Source: CAVZZG01 sp963779685
GTDB taxonomy: Bacteria; Actinomycetota; Thermoleophilia; Gaiellales; F1-60-MAGs149
Length of the DNA: 64,000 bases
Assembly: GCA_963779685.1 (NCBI GenBank)
Contig: CAVZZG010000001.1
Location: forward strand, 434,001 to 498,000
Direction of reading: 5' to 3'
The position numbers were made by a program, and so were the translations under genes. Under the pieces are notes generated by a model, which was given only the letters and a program-made list of their open reading frames with translations, ran no database searches and had not been told where the DNA came from. Positions 43,861 through 53,783 of the stretch are shown one piece after another; within the stretch, counting starts at the first letter, position 1, and every line of letters begins with the position of its first letter.

Positions 43861-45543
43861 CCGCTTCGCGCCGGTCTACCGGGATGGCCGATCGTCTCCG
43901 TGCTGGCGGAGGCGCAGGTGGCCGAGTTGCGACGCCTGATCGACGCCGGGGTCGCGCTCGCTGCGGAGCCCAGCATCGACGGATTGCTGCAGCGGATCGT
44001 CGATACGGCGGCGTCCGTGATGGGCGCCCGCTACGCCGCCATCGGCGTTCTCGACGCTCACGGCCGCAGGCTGGAGCGGTTCGTCACGCACGGCATGACC
44101 GAGGTGGAACGGGCGCGCATCGGCTCCGGTCCGGTCGGGCGTGGGCATCCTCGGCGCGCTCATCGCCGACCCGCGCCCGCTGCTGCTGAGCGACCTGCAC
44201 GAGGACCCCCGCTCGGTCGGCTTCCCGCCCGGGCATCCGGAGATGCACTCGTTCCTCGGCGTGCCCGTGGTCATGCGCGGCGTTCCCTTCGGCAACCTCT
44301 ACCTGACCGAGAAGCTGCCACGGCGAACTTCACCGATCACGACGTGTCGATCGCCCAGCTGCTCGCCTCCCAGGCGGCCGTGGCGATCGAGAACATGCGG
44401 CTCTACGACGCGGCCCGGAAGGGGCTTCGCCAGGCGGAGGCGCTTGCGACCGCCGAACGCCGCCTCGGCGAGACGGTCGATCCGTCCGAGGTATGCGCCG
44501 TGCTCGCCGAGTGCATCGCCGACGTCGTCCACGCCCGGGTCGTCACGGTGTCGATGCGCGGACGCGTGGTCGCGGCCGCCGGACCCGGAAGCGTGGCGCT
44601 GGTCGGGCGGGGCGAGCGGGTCGCGCGGCTCGAGTCGCTGCTCGCGAGCACCGGTGCGGCGCGGGTGGACGATCTCTTCGCCGATCCCGTCGTCGACCGC
44701 AATGAGCTCCACGAGATCGCAGAGGCGACGGGCAGCGCGCCCCGGGCTGCGATGTACGCGGTCCTGGCGCGGCACGGTGCGACCGCCGCCCACGGGCTCG
44801 TCGCGGTGTACGACCGGATTGGAGGGGATGCCTTCGACGCGGGCGACCTCCGCATGGTCACCGCGCTCGCGGGCAGAGCCGCGGTCGCGCTGGCGCTCGC
44901 CGACCGCGTGGCCCGCGAATCGGTCGCGCGGGTGCTCGAGGCGCAGGAGGCCGAGCGCCGCCGGCTCGCCCGCGAGCTGCACGACGAGACTGCCCAGGCC
45001 CTCGGCGCGGTCAAGTTCGCGATCGGCACGCTCGCGTCTGCGGCCCCCGCCGAGCGGGAGGCGATCGCCGAGGAGGCCCGCGCCCTGGTGCAGTCGGCGC
45101 TCGCCGACGTCCGCGCCATCGCCGTACACCTGCGTCCGTCGCTGCTGGACGACTTCGGGCTCCAGTCGGCGCTCGAGCAGCTCGCATCGCAGACCGCCGT
45201 GACCAGCGGCTTCGCCGTTCGGTTCACGGCCGAGAACTTCGCTGAGGATCCCCCGATGCCGCTTGCCCTCACGATCTACCGGATCGCGCAGGAGGCGCTC
45301 CAGAACGTCGCTCGTCATGCCTCGGCGAGCCGGGTCGAAGTCCGCCTGGCCGGCGGCGCGCCCGGCGGGCTGACGCTGGAGGTGCGCGACGACGGCTGCG
45401 GGTTCGATCCCGCGGCTGTGGGCGAGCTCCACCTGGGCCTGGCCGGCATTCGCGAGCGCGTCGAGCTCCTGCGGGGCGGGTTCGTGATCGTGTCGGCTCC
45501 CGGTGCCGGCACGACGGTGAAGGCGCGCCTGCCGCTGCCCTGA
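43857..45543 (+). CDS. GAF-domain histidine kinase (HisKA_3), several frame changes in the 5' half
   Basis: The protein (about 560 residues) resembles DevS-like cytoplasmic sensors: a GAF domain (EAQVAELRRLIDAGVALAAE, VMGARYAAIGVLDAHG, ILGALIADPRPLLLSDLHED, FLGVPVVMRGVPFGNLYLTEK, FTDHDVSIAQLLASQAAVAIEN), a second GAF-like region, the HisKA_3 dimerisation helix with the phospho-acceptor His (LARELHDETAQALGAVK) and a HATPase domain (EALQNVARHASASRVEV, GLAGIRERVELLRGG). Frame changes are required near 44145 and 44322, and the ATG at 43857 joins the main frame only if another shift lies near 43890; otherwise translation starts at GTG 43900. No response regulator is adjacent. The signal is unknown. 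Confidence 0.83.
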
Positions 45544-45550
45544 CGGTCGA

Positions 45551-47454
45551 TCAGAGCTCGATCATCATGCCGAGCTCGACGACCTTCTCGCTCGGGAGGC
45601 GGAAGAAGCGCGCGGCGCCGATCGCGTTGCGCGTGATGGTGATGAAGATCCGCTTCCGCCACTTGGCCATGCCGCCCGGCGGTCCCGCGAGCAATGTGAC
45701 GTGGTTCAGGAAGTACGACGTCGTCTCCGGCGCCGAGTCGAGTCCGGCGGCACGGGCGAGCGCCATGACCTTCGGGATGTTCGGCTCGTCCTGGAATCCG
45801 AACGCGGCCCGGAGCCGGACGATCCCGTTGCCGAGGTCCTCGAGCGTGACGCGGTCCTCGTCCGGGACGCGGGGAACGCCGAACGTGGTGGCGGTCAGGA
45901 GCACGACGTGCTCGTGGAGGACGTGGTTGTGCTCGCTGTTGTGCTGGAGCGCTCGCGGCGTGCCATCGCCCGAGGCCGTGAGGAACACCGCCGTGCCCGG
46001 CACGCGCGCGAGGTCGCGGGTGGCGACCGACGCCAGGAACTCGCTGATCGGCATCTCGGTCTTCCGCATGTCCTCGCCGACCAGCTCGCGGCCGCGTCGC
46101 CAGGTCATGAGCGTCGTGAAGACGATCGCCGCGACGGCCAGCGGGAACCAGCCGCCGTGCAGGATCTTGGTGAGGTTCGCGCTGAAGAAGGCGAGGTCGA
46201 CGATCAGGAACCCGGTCGCGCCCACGATCACCATCCACAGCGGCTTCTTCCAGATCGTCCGGACGACGACGAACGCCAGGATCGTGTCGATCGCAAGCGT
46301 GCCGGTGACGGCGATGCCGTAGGCCGATGCCAGGTGCGACGAGGACCGGAAGCCGAGGATGAGCCCGACGATGGCGATGAACAGGCCCCAGTTGATCACC
46401 GGGACGTAGATCTGGCCGATCTCCCGAGCCGAGGTGTGGCGGATCTCGAGGCGCGGCAGGTATCCCAGCTGCACGGCCTGCCGCGAGACCGAGAAGGCGC
46501 CCGAGATGACGGCCTGGGACGCGATCACCGTGGCGACCGTCGCGAGGATGATCATCGGCCATTGGAGCGCGCCCGGGACGAGCTCGTAGAAGGGGATCCA
46601 GTTGGGATCCTGCAGCTTGCCGGGCTCCGAGAGGATCAGCGCCGACTGGCCCATGTAGTTCAGCATCAGCGCCGGCAGGACCCCGATCAGCCACGCCCGG
46701 CGGATTGCCGGCCGGCCGAAGTGGCCCATGTCGGCGTAGAGCGCCTCGGCGCCGGTCACGGCCAGCACGACCGAGCCGAGCGCGAGGAACGCCACCTTCG
46801 GCTCGTCGACCATGAAGGCGAGGGCGTACGAGGGCGAGAGTGCCCGCAGGATGTCGGGCTGCTTGACGATCTCGCGCAGGCCGAGCAGGGCCAGCGACGT
46901 GAACCAGAGGATCATGATCGGCCCGAAGAGCGTGCCGACCGCCCCGGTGCCGGCCCGCTGGATGGCGAAGAGCACCACCACGACCGCGAGCGTGATGGGG
47001 ATGATCCAGTGGTTCAGGCTCGGGTGAGACGGTGCCCACGCCCTCGACGGCCGAGAGCACGGAGATGGCCGGAGTGATCATGCCGTCGCCGTAGAACAGG
47101 GACGCGCCGAAGATGCCGAGCGCCATCAGGCCGAACTTGGCCTTCGCGCGTCGCCATCGGCGTCCGGTTGACGAGCGAGATCAGGGCCATGATGCCGCCC
47201 TCGCCCTCGTTGTCGGCGTGCATGATGAACGTGACGTACTTGATCGTGACGATGATCGTCAGCGCCCAGAAGATCAGCGACAGCACGCCGTAGACTCGGG
47301 CCTCCGTCGGCACCATCTGGTGGGCGCCGGCGAACACCTCGTGCAGGGCGTACAGCGGGCTGGTGCCGATGTCGCCGAACACGACCCCGAGGGCGCCCAG
47401 CGTGAGCGCGGCGGCCCCCGATTTCATCCCAGGGCTGTGGTGGCCCACCGTCAC
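45551..47454 (-). CDS. kup: Kup potassium transporter, two frame changes
   Basis: Three segments in different frames form one Kup protein of about 634 residues: LTLGALGVVFGDIGTSPLYA to LISLVNRTPMA, then KAKFGLMALGIFGASLFYGDGMITPAISV to GVGTVS, then SLNHWIIPITLAVVVVLFAIQ to the C-terminal FFRLPSEKVVELGMMIEL. GDIGTSPLY and YGDGMITPAISVLSA are the Kup hallmarks; about twelve helices precede a cytoplasmic domain of about 180 residues. Shifts lie at 47143-47150 and 47022-47027. Kup mediates proton-coupled K+ uptake. The start GTG 47454 has a TAGCAT hexamer nine bases upstream (47464-47469, minus). Confidence 0.92.
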
Positions 47455-47463
47455 GGCGTCGCA

Positions 47464-47469
47464 ATGCTA
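47464..47469 (-). promoter_or_regulatory. Putative -10 hexamer TAGCAT for kup
   Basis: On the minus strand TAGCAT is followed by nine bases and the GTG at 47454. The gap to the divergent ureohydrolase is 41 bases. Confidence 0.33.
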
Positions 47470-47495
47470 CTTCACGCGTGCCACCATGCCGCGCG

Positions 47496-48485
47496 ATGGA
47501 TGACGACGCGATCCTGCTCGAGGCGACCTACTGGTGGGGCGTGCCGACGCTCTTCCGGTGCCCCCACGATCCCGACCCGGCGCACTGCGACATCGCCGTC
47601 GCCGGCGTGCCGCACTCGTCCGGCAACGGCTCGACCGAGCGCGACCAGCATCTCGGCCCGCGAGCCGTGCGCCACGTGTCGGCTCATAACCGGCGGCTGC
47701 ACGGCGCCTTCCGCTTCTCGCCCTGGGAGGCCTGCCGGATCCACGACGTCGGCGACGTGCCGCTGCCGGAGGCGATGGACAACGAGGCGTCGGTGCGGCG
47801 GATCTCGGCGTTCTTCGCCCGCATCGCCGCCGCCGGTACGCGGGCGGTCTCGATCGGCGGCGACCACGCCGTCACCGGCGCGATCCTCCGCGGCCTCGGC
47901 GGGCCGGGCTCCCCGCTGACCGCCGGGCGAAAGGTCGCGCTCGTGCACCTCGACGCCCACACCGACAGCTACGAGCAACTCGAGCACTGGTACGGCGCGC
48001 GCGACTCCGCCGCGCACTGGGCCGCCTACCTCGTCCGCGAGGGCATCGTCGACGCGTCGCACAGCGTGCAGCTCGGCATGCGCGGCAACCCGCGATCGCT
48101 CGACTGGCTCCAGCCGAGCTACGACCTCGGCTACGAGGTCATCACGATGGAGCGGTACCGCGAGATCGGCGTCGAGCGCACGATCGAGATCATCCGCGAG
48201 CGCGTCGCCGACCTGCCCGTCTACATCACCTTCGACCTCGACTGTCTCGACCCGTCCGTCGCCCCGGCCGTCTCGAACCTCGAAGCGGGCGTCGCCGGTT
48301 TCGGCATCGACGAGGCCAACCGGATCCTCCGCTCGCTGCGCGGCCTCGACGTCATCGGCGGCGACGTCGTCTGCCTCATGCCGACCAAGGACCAGCCGAA
48401 CAACATCACCGCCATGGTCGCCGCCCACATCGCCTTCGAGCACGTCAGCCTCATCGCCGACCGCCTCGCCTCCCGCTCCACGTAG
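47496..48485 (+). CDS. Ureohydrolase (agmatinase-like), second of three
   Basis: This 329-residue protein carries the ureohydrolase motifs VSIGGDHAVTGAILR, VALVHLDAHTDSYEQLEHW and VYITFDLDCLDPSVAPAVSN, with GGDVVCLMPTKDQPNN where classical agmatinases have an EVxPxxDxxxxT segment. IAVAGVPHSSGNGSTERDQHLGPRAVR is the usual N-terminal substrate loop region. All six metal ligands appear present. Start ATG 47496; a GTG at 47478 would add six residues. It resembles agmatinases most, and a fold-III decarboxylase lies 1 kb downstream, but the pairing is not proved. Confidence 0.87.
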   Translation: MDDDAILLEATYWWGVPTLFRCPHDPDPAHCDIAVAGVPHSSGNGSTERDQHLGPRAVRHVSAHNRRLHGAFRFSPWEACRIHDVGDVPLPEAMDNEASVRRISAFFARIAAAGTRAVSIGGDHAVTGAILRGLGGPGSPLTAGRKVALVHLDAHTDSYEQLEHWYGARDSAAHWAAYLVREGIVDASHSVQLGMRGNPRSLDWLQPSYDLGYEVITMERYREIGVERTIEIIRERVADLPVYITFDLDCLDPSVAPAVSNLEAGVAGFGIDEANRILRSLRGLDVIGGDVVCLMPTKDQPNNITAMVAAHIAFEHVSLIADRLASRST

Positions 48486-48519
48486 CGCGCGCCCCCCGCG
48501 CGCCGCGGTGGGCCGGATG

Positions 48520-48568
48520 TGACGGGGACGGTCCCCGCACCGGCGCCCGGCGGGGACAGCCCCCGTCA
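48520..48568. repeat. GGGGAC-type palindromic repeat, copy 1
   Basis: TGACGGGGACGGTCCCCG (48520-48537) is mirrored by CGGGGACAGCCCCCGTCA (48551-48568), so the element is an inverted repeat whose arms each contain a short GGGGACxGTCCCC palindrome. Repeats of this form are scattered through many GC-rich genomes, often near REP-associated transposases, none of which is in the window. Confidence 0.7.
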
Positions 48569-48730
48569 CGGATCTCACCCGGTCGCGCGATCTGCGCGGA
48601 CCGGCGCGAGAACACCGTGCGCTGGCGTTCGACGTCGATGCCGAATGCCCCGACGCGGTCCGTGACGATTCCACCGTTCCGTCGCGAGCCGCGCGCTGTC
48701 CGCGACCAGGCGCGCGGCCGGCGTGCGGTG

Positions 48731-48781
48731 TGACGGGGACTGACCCTCGCGCGCCGCCGTGCGGGGACTGTCCCCGTCTCG
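48731..48781. repeat. GGGGAC-type palindromic repeat, copy 2
   Basis: TGACGGGGACTGACCCTCG (48731-48749) and CGGGGACTGTCCCCGTCTCG (48762-48781) form a second, more diverged copy about 200 bases from the first. Confidence 0.65.
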
Positions 48782-48825
48782 TACGACGCACCGGAAGGCG
48801 CGGGGTCGTGGCCGGGCGTGACGGG

Positions 48826-49581
48826 TTAGAGCACGGCCCAGGGGGCCTCGGGGAGGATCTGGCCGCCGTCGACCACGATCGTCTGCCCGGTGATGTAGGA
48901 GGCCTCCCGGGAGGCGAGGAACAGGTGGGCGTGGCCGATGTCCTCCGGGGTGGCCAGTCGTTTGAGCGGGATCACGCTCGCGAGCTCGTCGACCTCGCCG
49001 GTGACGAGGCCTTCGAGGACGCCCTCGGTGAGGACGGTTCCTGGCTCGACGCCGTTGACGGTGATCCCGGCCGGTGCGAGTTCGAGGGCGGCCGACCGGA
49101 TGAAGCCGTTGATGGCGGCCTTGGAGGCGGCGTAGGCCGTGAGGCCGGGGAATCCGACTCGCGGGCCGGTGATCGAGGACGTGACGGTGATGCGGCCGCC
49201 GTCGCTCGCCCGCAGGTGCGGCAGGCAGGCCTGGACGACGTAGAAGAGGCTCTTGATGTTGACGGCGTTGACGAGGTCCCACGTCGCATCGGTCATCTCG
49301 TCGAGCGACACCGTCGGGTAGATACCGGCGTTCTGGGTGAGGATGTCGAGGTGGCCGAAGCGCGCCACCGTCGCGGCCACGGCGGCGTCGACCTGCTCCC
49401 TGACGGTGACGTCGGCGACGCAGGCGAGGCCGCCGACCTCGGCAGCGGCAGCCTCGGCCGTCGCCGGGTCGCGGTCGAGCACGGCGACCTTCGCGCCCTC
49501 GCGTGCGTACACCCGCACGATCCCGCGACCGATCCCGCGGCCGGCCCCGGTGACGATGGCTACCTTGCCCGCGAGCCTCAT
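48826..49581 (-). CDS. Short-chain dehydrogenase/reductase (SDR)
   Basis: This 251-residue classical SDR has the cofactor motif VTGAGRGIGRGI, an acidic residue after strand 2 (VLDRD, suggesting NAD(H)), NAG (LTQNAGIYP), the catalytic Ser (TVTSSITGPR), YxxxK (TAYAASKAAI) and GTV/PG (VEPGTVLTEGV). The C-terminus SYITGQTIVVDGGQIL is typical. Start ATG 49581 overlaps the stop of the upstream decarboxylase gene (ATGA), so the two products are co-translated. Substrate unknown. Confidence 0.92.
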   Translation of the reverse strand: MRLAGKVAIVTGAGRGIGRGIVRVYAREGAKVAVLDRDPATAEAAAAEVGGLACVADVTVREQVDAAVAATVARFGHLDILTQNAGIYPTVSLDEMTDATWDLVNAVNIKSLFYVVQACLPHLRASDGGRITVTSSITGPRVGFPGLTAYAASKAAINGFIRSAALELAPAGITVNGVEPGTVLTEGVLEGLVTGEVDELASVIPLKRLATPEDIGHAHLFLASREASYITGQTIVVDGGQILPEAPWAVL

Positions 49582-51008
49582 GGCGCCTGCCAATCGAGGG
49601 CCGGCCCGGCATGCCGCGCGACGATGTCCATCACGGTCTCGTGCCGCTTCGCGAGCGCCGCCCTGCCATCGCGCACGACCACGGTGGCGGGACGGACCAT
49701 GGCGTTGAAGTTCGTGCCGCTGGTGTCGCAGTAGGCGCCGTGCCCGGTCATGACGAGCAGGTCACCGGGAACGACGTCCGGCAGGTAGACGTCCTCCGCG
49801 CCCGAGTCGTAGGCGCACGTCTGGCCGACCACGTCGGCGAGCAGGCCGTTCGGTGCATCGTCGGCGCGGGTGCAGTGGACGACCTGGTGGGCGACCTTCT
49901 GGAAGCCCTTCGCGGTGTACTGCTGCATCGACGAGTCGCACGTGATGAACCGCCGCGGGGGAGTCGAGTGCCCGTCCTTGACATCGGAGACCTCGGTCAC
50001 GAGCACGACGTCCTTGGCCACCTGGTAGCGCCCCGTCTCGAACTGGAGGACCGGCAACCGGTCGGCGCCGAACGCCTCCCGTACCGGCCCCGTGACTGCA
50101 TCGATGTACTGGTCGATCGTCGGCAGCGGGTAGAGCGTGCCGTCGCCGACGTTGCCGGGACTGACCATGAAGATGCCGCTGCCGGACGCGAACCCGCCGC
50201 CGCAATCGATGCGTTCCACGGTCACGCCGAGGTCGCGCTCGATGCGCATCGCGTACGCGCACAACTCGCGCATCGTGTCGCGGTGGTGGCCCGTCTCGAT
50301 GGCGATCGAGTAGTCCCCGGCCACGCCCGAGAAGGCCAGGTGGTGGTGGAGACCGCAGAACCGCAGGCCGGGGGCGTCGCGGATGTAGGCGATCACCCGA
50401 TCGGCTTCGCCGCCGGCCACGTTGATGCCGAACTTCCCCTCCCAGATCTTCAAGGTCGGCTCGTAGCTGGGGTCGTTCGCGATCAGATCGCCGTAGCCGA
50501 GTTGCAGACGGGCGACGCAGTCGACCACCGTGCCCGCGGCAACGGCGGCGGCGTTGAGGCGCTCGGCCTCGCCCAGCGAATCGATGTTGACCTGGCGGAC
50601 GCCGCGCTCCGCGGCGAGGCGCAGCATCGCGGGGCTCTTGCCGTTGCCGTTGATGACGCAGCGTCGCGGGTCGGCGCCGCACATCAGGGCGATCTGGTAC
50701 TCGGCCTCGCCGGTGCAGTCGAACCGCCCGCCCGCGGCCTGGAGCGTCCGCACCAGCTCGAGCGTGTGGTTCGCCTTGATCGAGTAGTGACACTCGATCT
50801 TCGGGTACCGCGCCTCCCAGGCGGCGACGAACCGGGCGTAGTTCGCCTCGATGCCTCGCAGCGACGCCACCCAGCAGGGCGTCCCGAAGCGCCGGGCGAC
50901 CGCCTCCAGATCGCATCCATCGAGCACGAGTCGCCCGCTCCGCGACTCCATCAGCTCCGGCCAGTCCGCCTCGCGGGGAACCGACACCACCGGCTCATGC
51001 ACGGCCAT
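49578..51008 (-). CDS. Fold-type III PLP decarboxylase (diaminopimelate/ornithine/arginine decarboxylase-like)
   Basis: This 476-residue protein has the alanine-racemase-type barrel with the PLP lysine in IECHYSIKANHTLEL (Lys 78), the glycine-rich phosphate site IDCGGGFASGSGIF, and a C-terminal domain with TCAYDSGAEDVYLPDVVPGDLLVMTGHGAYCDTSGTNFN, where CAYDS provides the Cys and Asp of the shared active site. ESGD of true LysA is replaced, and FETGRYQVA stands for the EPGR motif. Ornithine- or arginine-type specificity is possible. ATG 51008 has AAGGAGA five bases upstream. It is coupled to the SDR gene. Confidence 0.85.
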   Translation of the reverse strand: MAVHEPVVSVPREADWPELMESRSGRLVLDGCDLEAVARRFGTPCWVASLRGIEANYARFVAAWEARYPKIECHYSIKANHTLELVRTLQAAGGRFDCTGEAEYQIALMCGADPRRCVINGNGKSPAMLRLAAERGVRQVNIDSLGEAERLNAAAVAAGTVVDCVARLQLGYGDLIANDPSYEPTLKIWEGKFGINVAGGEADRVIAYIRDAPGLRFCGLHHHLAFSGVAGDYSIAIETGHHRDTMRELCAYAMRIERDLGVTVERIDCGGGFASGSGIFMVSPGNVGDGTLYPLPTIDQYIDAVTGPVREAFGADRLPVLQFETGRYQVAKDVVLVTEVSDVKDGHSTPPRRFITCDSSMQQYTAKGFQKVAHQVVHCTRADDAPNGLLADVVGQTCAYDSGAEDVYLPDVVPGDLLVMTGHGAYCDTSGTNFNAMVRPATVVVRDGRAALAKRHETVMDIVARHAGPALDWQAP

Positions 51009-51072
51009 CACAGTCTCCTTCCGGAATCGCCCATGACGGTACCAGGCAGCGGACTCGCGCGGGCGTGGTTCA

Positions 51073-52392
51073 ATGAGATCCGTGCCGGCCTTGCGAGCGT
51101 TGCCCAGAGTGCCGACCGGCCCTGCCATCGAGCGCCTGTTCTGGCGCGCCGGGTTCGGGCCGTCCGCGGCCGACCGCGCCCGTTACGCGACCCGGGGCCT
51201 GGAGTCGGCGATCGAGGACCTGCTGCGGCCGCGATCTCGCCGGCTGGTGGGCCCGGCTCCCACCGTGCGCGAGGCCGACGGCAGCCCGGCACCGCTGCGG
51301 CCGCTCGAGCGGTACGGCCACGACGCTCTCTGGTGGCTCGACCGGATGGTGCGCACGCGCGCGCCGATGGTCGAGCGGATGACGCTGAACTGGCACGACC
51401 ACTTCGCCACCTCGAACCTGAAGGTCGGCAGCGTCAGCCTCATGCTCGCGCAGAACGCGCAGCTCCGCCGTAACGCGCTCGGCAACTTCCGCGCGCTCTG
51501 CCGCGCCATGCTCCACGACCACGCCATGCAGTGGTGGCTCGATCTGATCGGCTCGGACGCAGGCGCGCCGAACGAGAACTTCGCCCGCGAGCTGATGGAG
51601 CTGTTCACGCTGGGCTCGGGCTATACCGAGACCGATATCCGCGAGGCGGCGCGGGCACTGACCGGATTCGCGTTCCACTACGACACGTTCGCGTACTGGT
51701 TCAACGAGGGCGCGCACGACAGCGGCGGCAAGACGATCTTCGGCCAGACGGGCAGTTGGCGACCCGAGGACGTGATCGACCTGTGCCTGCACCACCCGCG
51801 TCACGCCGACTTCCTCTGCCGCAAGCTGTGGAGCTGGTTCTCGTCCGCCGAGCCCCCGGCCCGGACGCTGCGCGACATGCGCGACGCCTACATCGGATCG
51901 CGGTTCGCGATCGTCCCCCCGGTGCGAGTCGCGCTCCGGTCGAAGGCGTTCTACGCGAGCCTCGACGAGCCCGACCTGGTCAAGCCCCCGCTCGTCTTCC
52001 TGGCCGGGGCCATGCGGGCCACCGGCACGTACGTCACCAGCGATGCGTGGGTGTGGTCGATGCAGGCGATGGGTCAGGTGCCGTTCCAGCCCCCGAACGT
52101 GTCGGGCTGGGAGCAGGGCACCCGCTGGCTCTCGACGGCGACGACCAGGGCGAGGCTGGAGGCTATGGGCACGCTGCTCGCCGAGCACCGCATCCTCGAC
52201 GGCTCGGTGCCCGCCGATGAGCCGGCGGCGGTCTCGCTGGCCGACGCCCGCCATTTCGCCGGCTCGCCCTGGCTCGCCGGCGCCAGCCGCAGGTCGTTGC
52301 TCCGCTACGCCCGGTCGGAGCGGGATCCGGCCGAGCGCCGTCGCGTGCTCCGCCACCTCGTCCTCGCCGGGCCGGACGCCCAGGTGCACTGA
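51073..52392 (+). CDS. DUF1800 family protein
   Basis: This 439-residue protein matches DUF1800: RLFWRAGFGPSAADRARYA, MTLNWHDHFATSNLKVGSVSLM, NENFARELMELFTLGSGYTETDIREAARALTGF, and PPNVSGWEQGTRWLS near the C-terminus. Members are always encoded next to a DUF1501 gene and are widespread in bacteria with complex envelopes; the pair may act in the cell envelope or in peptide or lipid processing, but no reaction is known. Its stop overlaps the next ATG (TGATG). No signal peptide is visible, so export may depend on its partner. Confidence 0.9.
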   Translation: MRSVPALRALPRVPTGPAIERLFWRAGFGPSAADRARYATRGLESAIEDLLRPRSRRLVGPAPTVREADGSPAPLRPLERYGHDALWWLDRMVRTRAPMVERMTLNWHDHFATSNLKVGSVSLMLAQNAQLRRNALGNFRALCRAMLHDHAMQWWLDLIGSDAGAPNENFARELMELFTLGSGYTETDIREAARALTGFAFHYDTFAYWFNEGAHDSGGKTIFGQTGSWRPEDVIDLCLHHPRHADFLCRKLWSWFSSAEPPARTLRDMRDAYIGSRFAIVPPVRVALRSKAFYASLDEPDLVKPPLVFLAGAMRATGTYVTSDAWVWSMQAMGQVPFQPPNVSGWEQGTRWLSTATTRARLEAMGTLLAEHRILDGSVPADEPAAVSLADARHFAGSPWLAGASRRSLLRYARSERDPAERRRVLRHLVLAGPDAQVH

Positions 52393-53783
52393 TGCCGCGA
52401 CTCGGCTGCACCGAGCACGAGCGGCTGTTGCTGCGGCGTCACACCGGCGCGGCGCGCTCGCTGGTACCGCTGCCCGAGGATGTGCTGCGACACGGAGCGG
52501 CGGGATTCCTCGGTCAGCGCCGGACGCGCCGCGACGTCCTGGTCGGCGGCGTCGGGCTGGCGCTCGGCATCGCCGCCGCCAGGGGTCTGAACCCGCTCGA
52601 GGTCGTGCTCCGGGCGGCCGAGGCGGACGCCGTGGCCGGGCCGGCTCCGATCCTCGTCAGCGTCTTCCTGGACGGCGGCAATGACGGTCTCAACACGCTC
52701 GTGCCCCTCGACGGCACGCCGGACCGGGCGTTCTACGACGCCAACCGGGTGAACGGGCTGGCGCTCCCCACCGCCGGCTTGCTGGGGGTTACGGGCGACC
52801 ACGCGAGCACGCTGGGCTGGAACGCCCATGCCAGCGGCCTGAAGGACCTCTTCGACGCCGGCTCGCTGTCGGTGTTCCCCGCCGTCGACTACCCGACGCC
52901 CGACTTCTCGCACTTCCGCTCCGCGCACTTCTGGCGGACGGGGGTGCTCGACCGCTCGTACGCCATCCAGACCGGCTGGCTCGGTCGCTACCTCGACCTG
53001 GTGGGTTCGGCCACGAGTCCGCTGCAGGGCGTCACCATCGACTGGAGTTCGGACGAGATCCTGCTCGCGCGCCGGGCAGCCACCGCAGTCGTGCACGCGC
53101 CGGAGGACTTCGCGGTCACGTCGCCCGACGTCCGCGACCCGGCGGCGCTGATGGCGCAGCTCGCGCACCTCGGCGGCCCCGCCCGCAGTGATGCCTACGC
53201 CCACGCGCGGCGGCAGGCCAGGCAGACCTATCGCACGTGGCAGGCGCTGGATCCGCTCGCGTCCGCCGGGGACGACCCCGTCCCCGTGCCCTATCCCACC
53301 TCCGAGCTGGGAGCCGGGTTGAAGAACCTGGCGCGGATGCTCGGCGCCGGCCTCGGCATTCGCGTCGCCACCGTCAGCCAGATCGGGTTCGACACCCACG
53401 ACGGCCAGGACCAGCGCCATCCGGTGCTGCTCGAAGATCTCGGGGCGTCGCTCGTGGCGTGGCAGGCCGACCTCGCGGCGCGCGGCCTCGACACGCGGGT
53501 GCTGACCCTCGTGTGGTCCGAGTTCGGGCGGCGGGTGGCCGACAACGCGTCGATCGGCACCGATCACGGCGCCGGCGGGCTCGTGATGCTGCTCGGACCT
53601 GGTCTTGCGACCGGCATCCACGCCCAGGCGTGGAGCCTCGACCTGATGGACGATCTCGGCAACGTGCCCGTTCAGACCGACTACCGCGACGTCTACGCCG
53701 GTATCCTCGCCGACCACCTCGGCGTCGATCCCGCCGCAGTCCTGCCCGGCTACGCCGGGACGCCGGTTCAGGTGCGCGCGTAG
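52392..53783 (+). CDS. DUF1501 family protein with Tat-like signal
   Basis: The 463-residue protein belongs to DUF1501, related to the sulfatase/alkaline-phosphatase fold: LVSVFLDGGNDGLNTLVP, YPTPDFSHFRSAHFWRTG, and VWSEFGRRVADNASIGTDHGAGG. A twin-arginine motif (RTRRDVLVGGVGLALGIAAARG, RR at about residues 46-47) sits behind an unusually long 45-residue n-region, consistent with Tat export after an upstream extension. It is coupled to DUF1800 and its last 16 bases overlap the convergent gene at 53768. Biochemical activity is unknown. Confidence 0.9.
   Translation: MPRLGCTEHERLLLRRHTGAARSLVPLPEDVLRHGAAGFLGQRRTRRDVLVGGVGLALGIAAARGLNPLEVVLRAAEADAVAGPAPILVSVFLDGGNDGLNTLVPLDGTPDRAFYDANRVNGLALPTAGLLGVTGDHASTLGWNAHASGLKDLFDAGSLSVFPAVDYPTPDFSHFRSAHFWRTGVLDRSYAIQTGWLGRYLDLVGSATSPLQGVTIDWSSDEILLARRAATAVVHAPEDFAVTSPDVRDPAALMAQLAHLGGPARSDAYAHARRQARQTYRTWQALDPLASAGDDPVPVPYPTSELGAGLKNLARMLGAGLGIRVATVSQIGFDTHDGQDQRHPVLLEDLGASLVAWQADLAARGLDTRVLTLVWSEFGRRVADNASIGTDHGAGGLVMLLGPGLATGIHAQAWSLDLMDDLGNVPVQTDYRDVYAGILADHLGVDPAAVLPGYAGTPVQVRA

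Larger units (their letters stand above)
48486..48825. other. 340-base gene-free gap between ureohydrolase and SDR genes
   Basis: Apart from the two GGGGAC palindromes nothing is recognised. The 160 bases between them (48570-48730) have no plausible gene; on the minus strand a stretch reads LVADSARLATERWNRHG and similar, which I could not connect to a family. It may be the interior of a decayed mobile element bounded by the two repeats. Confidence 0.5.
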
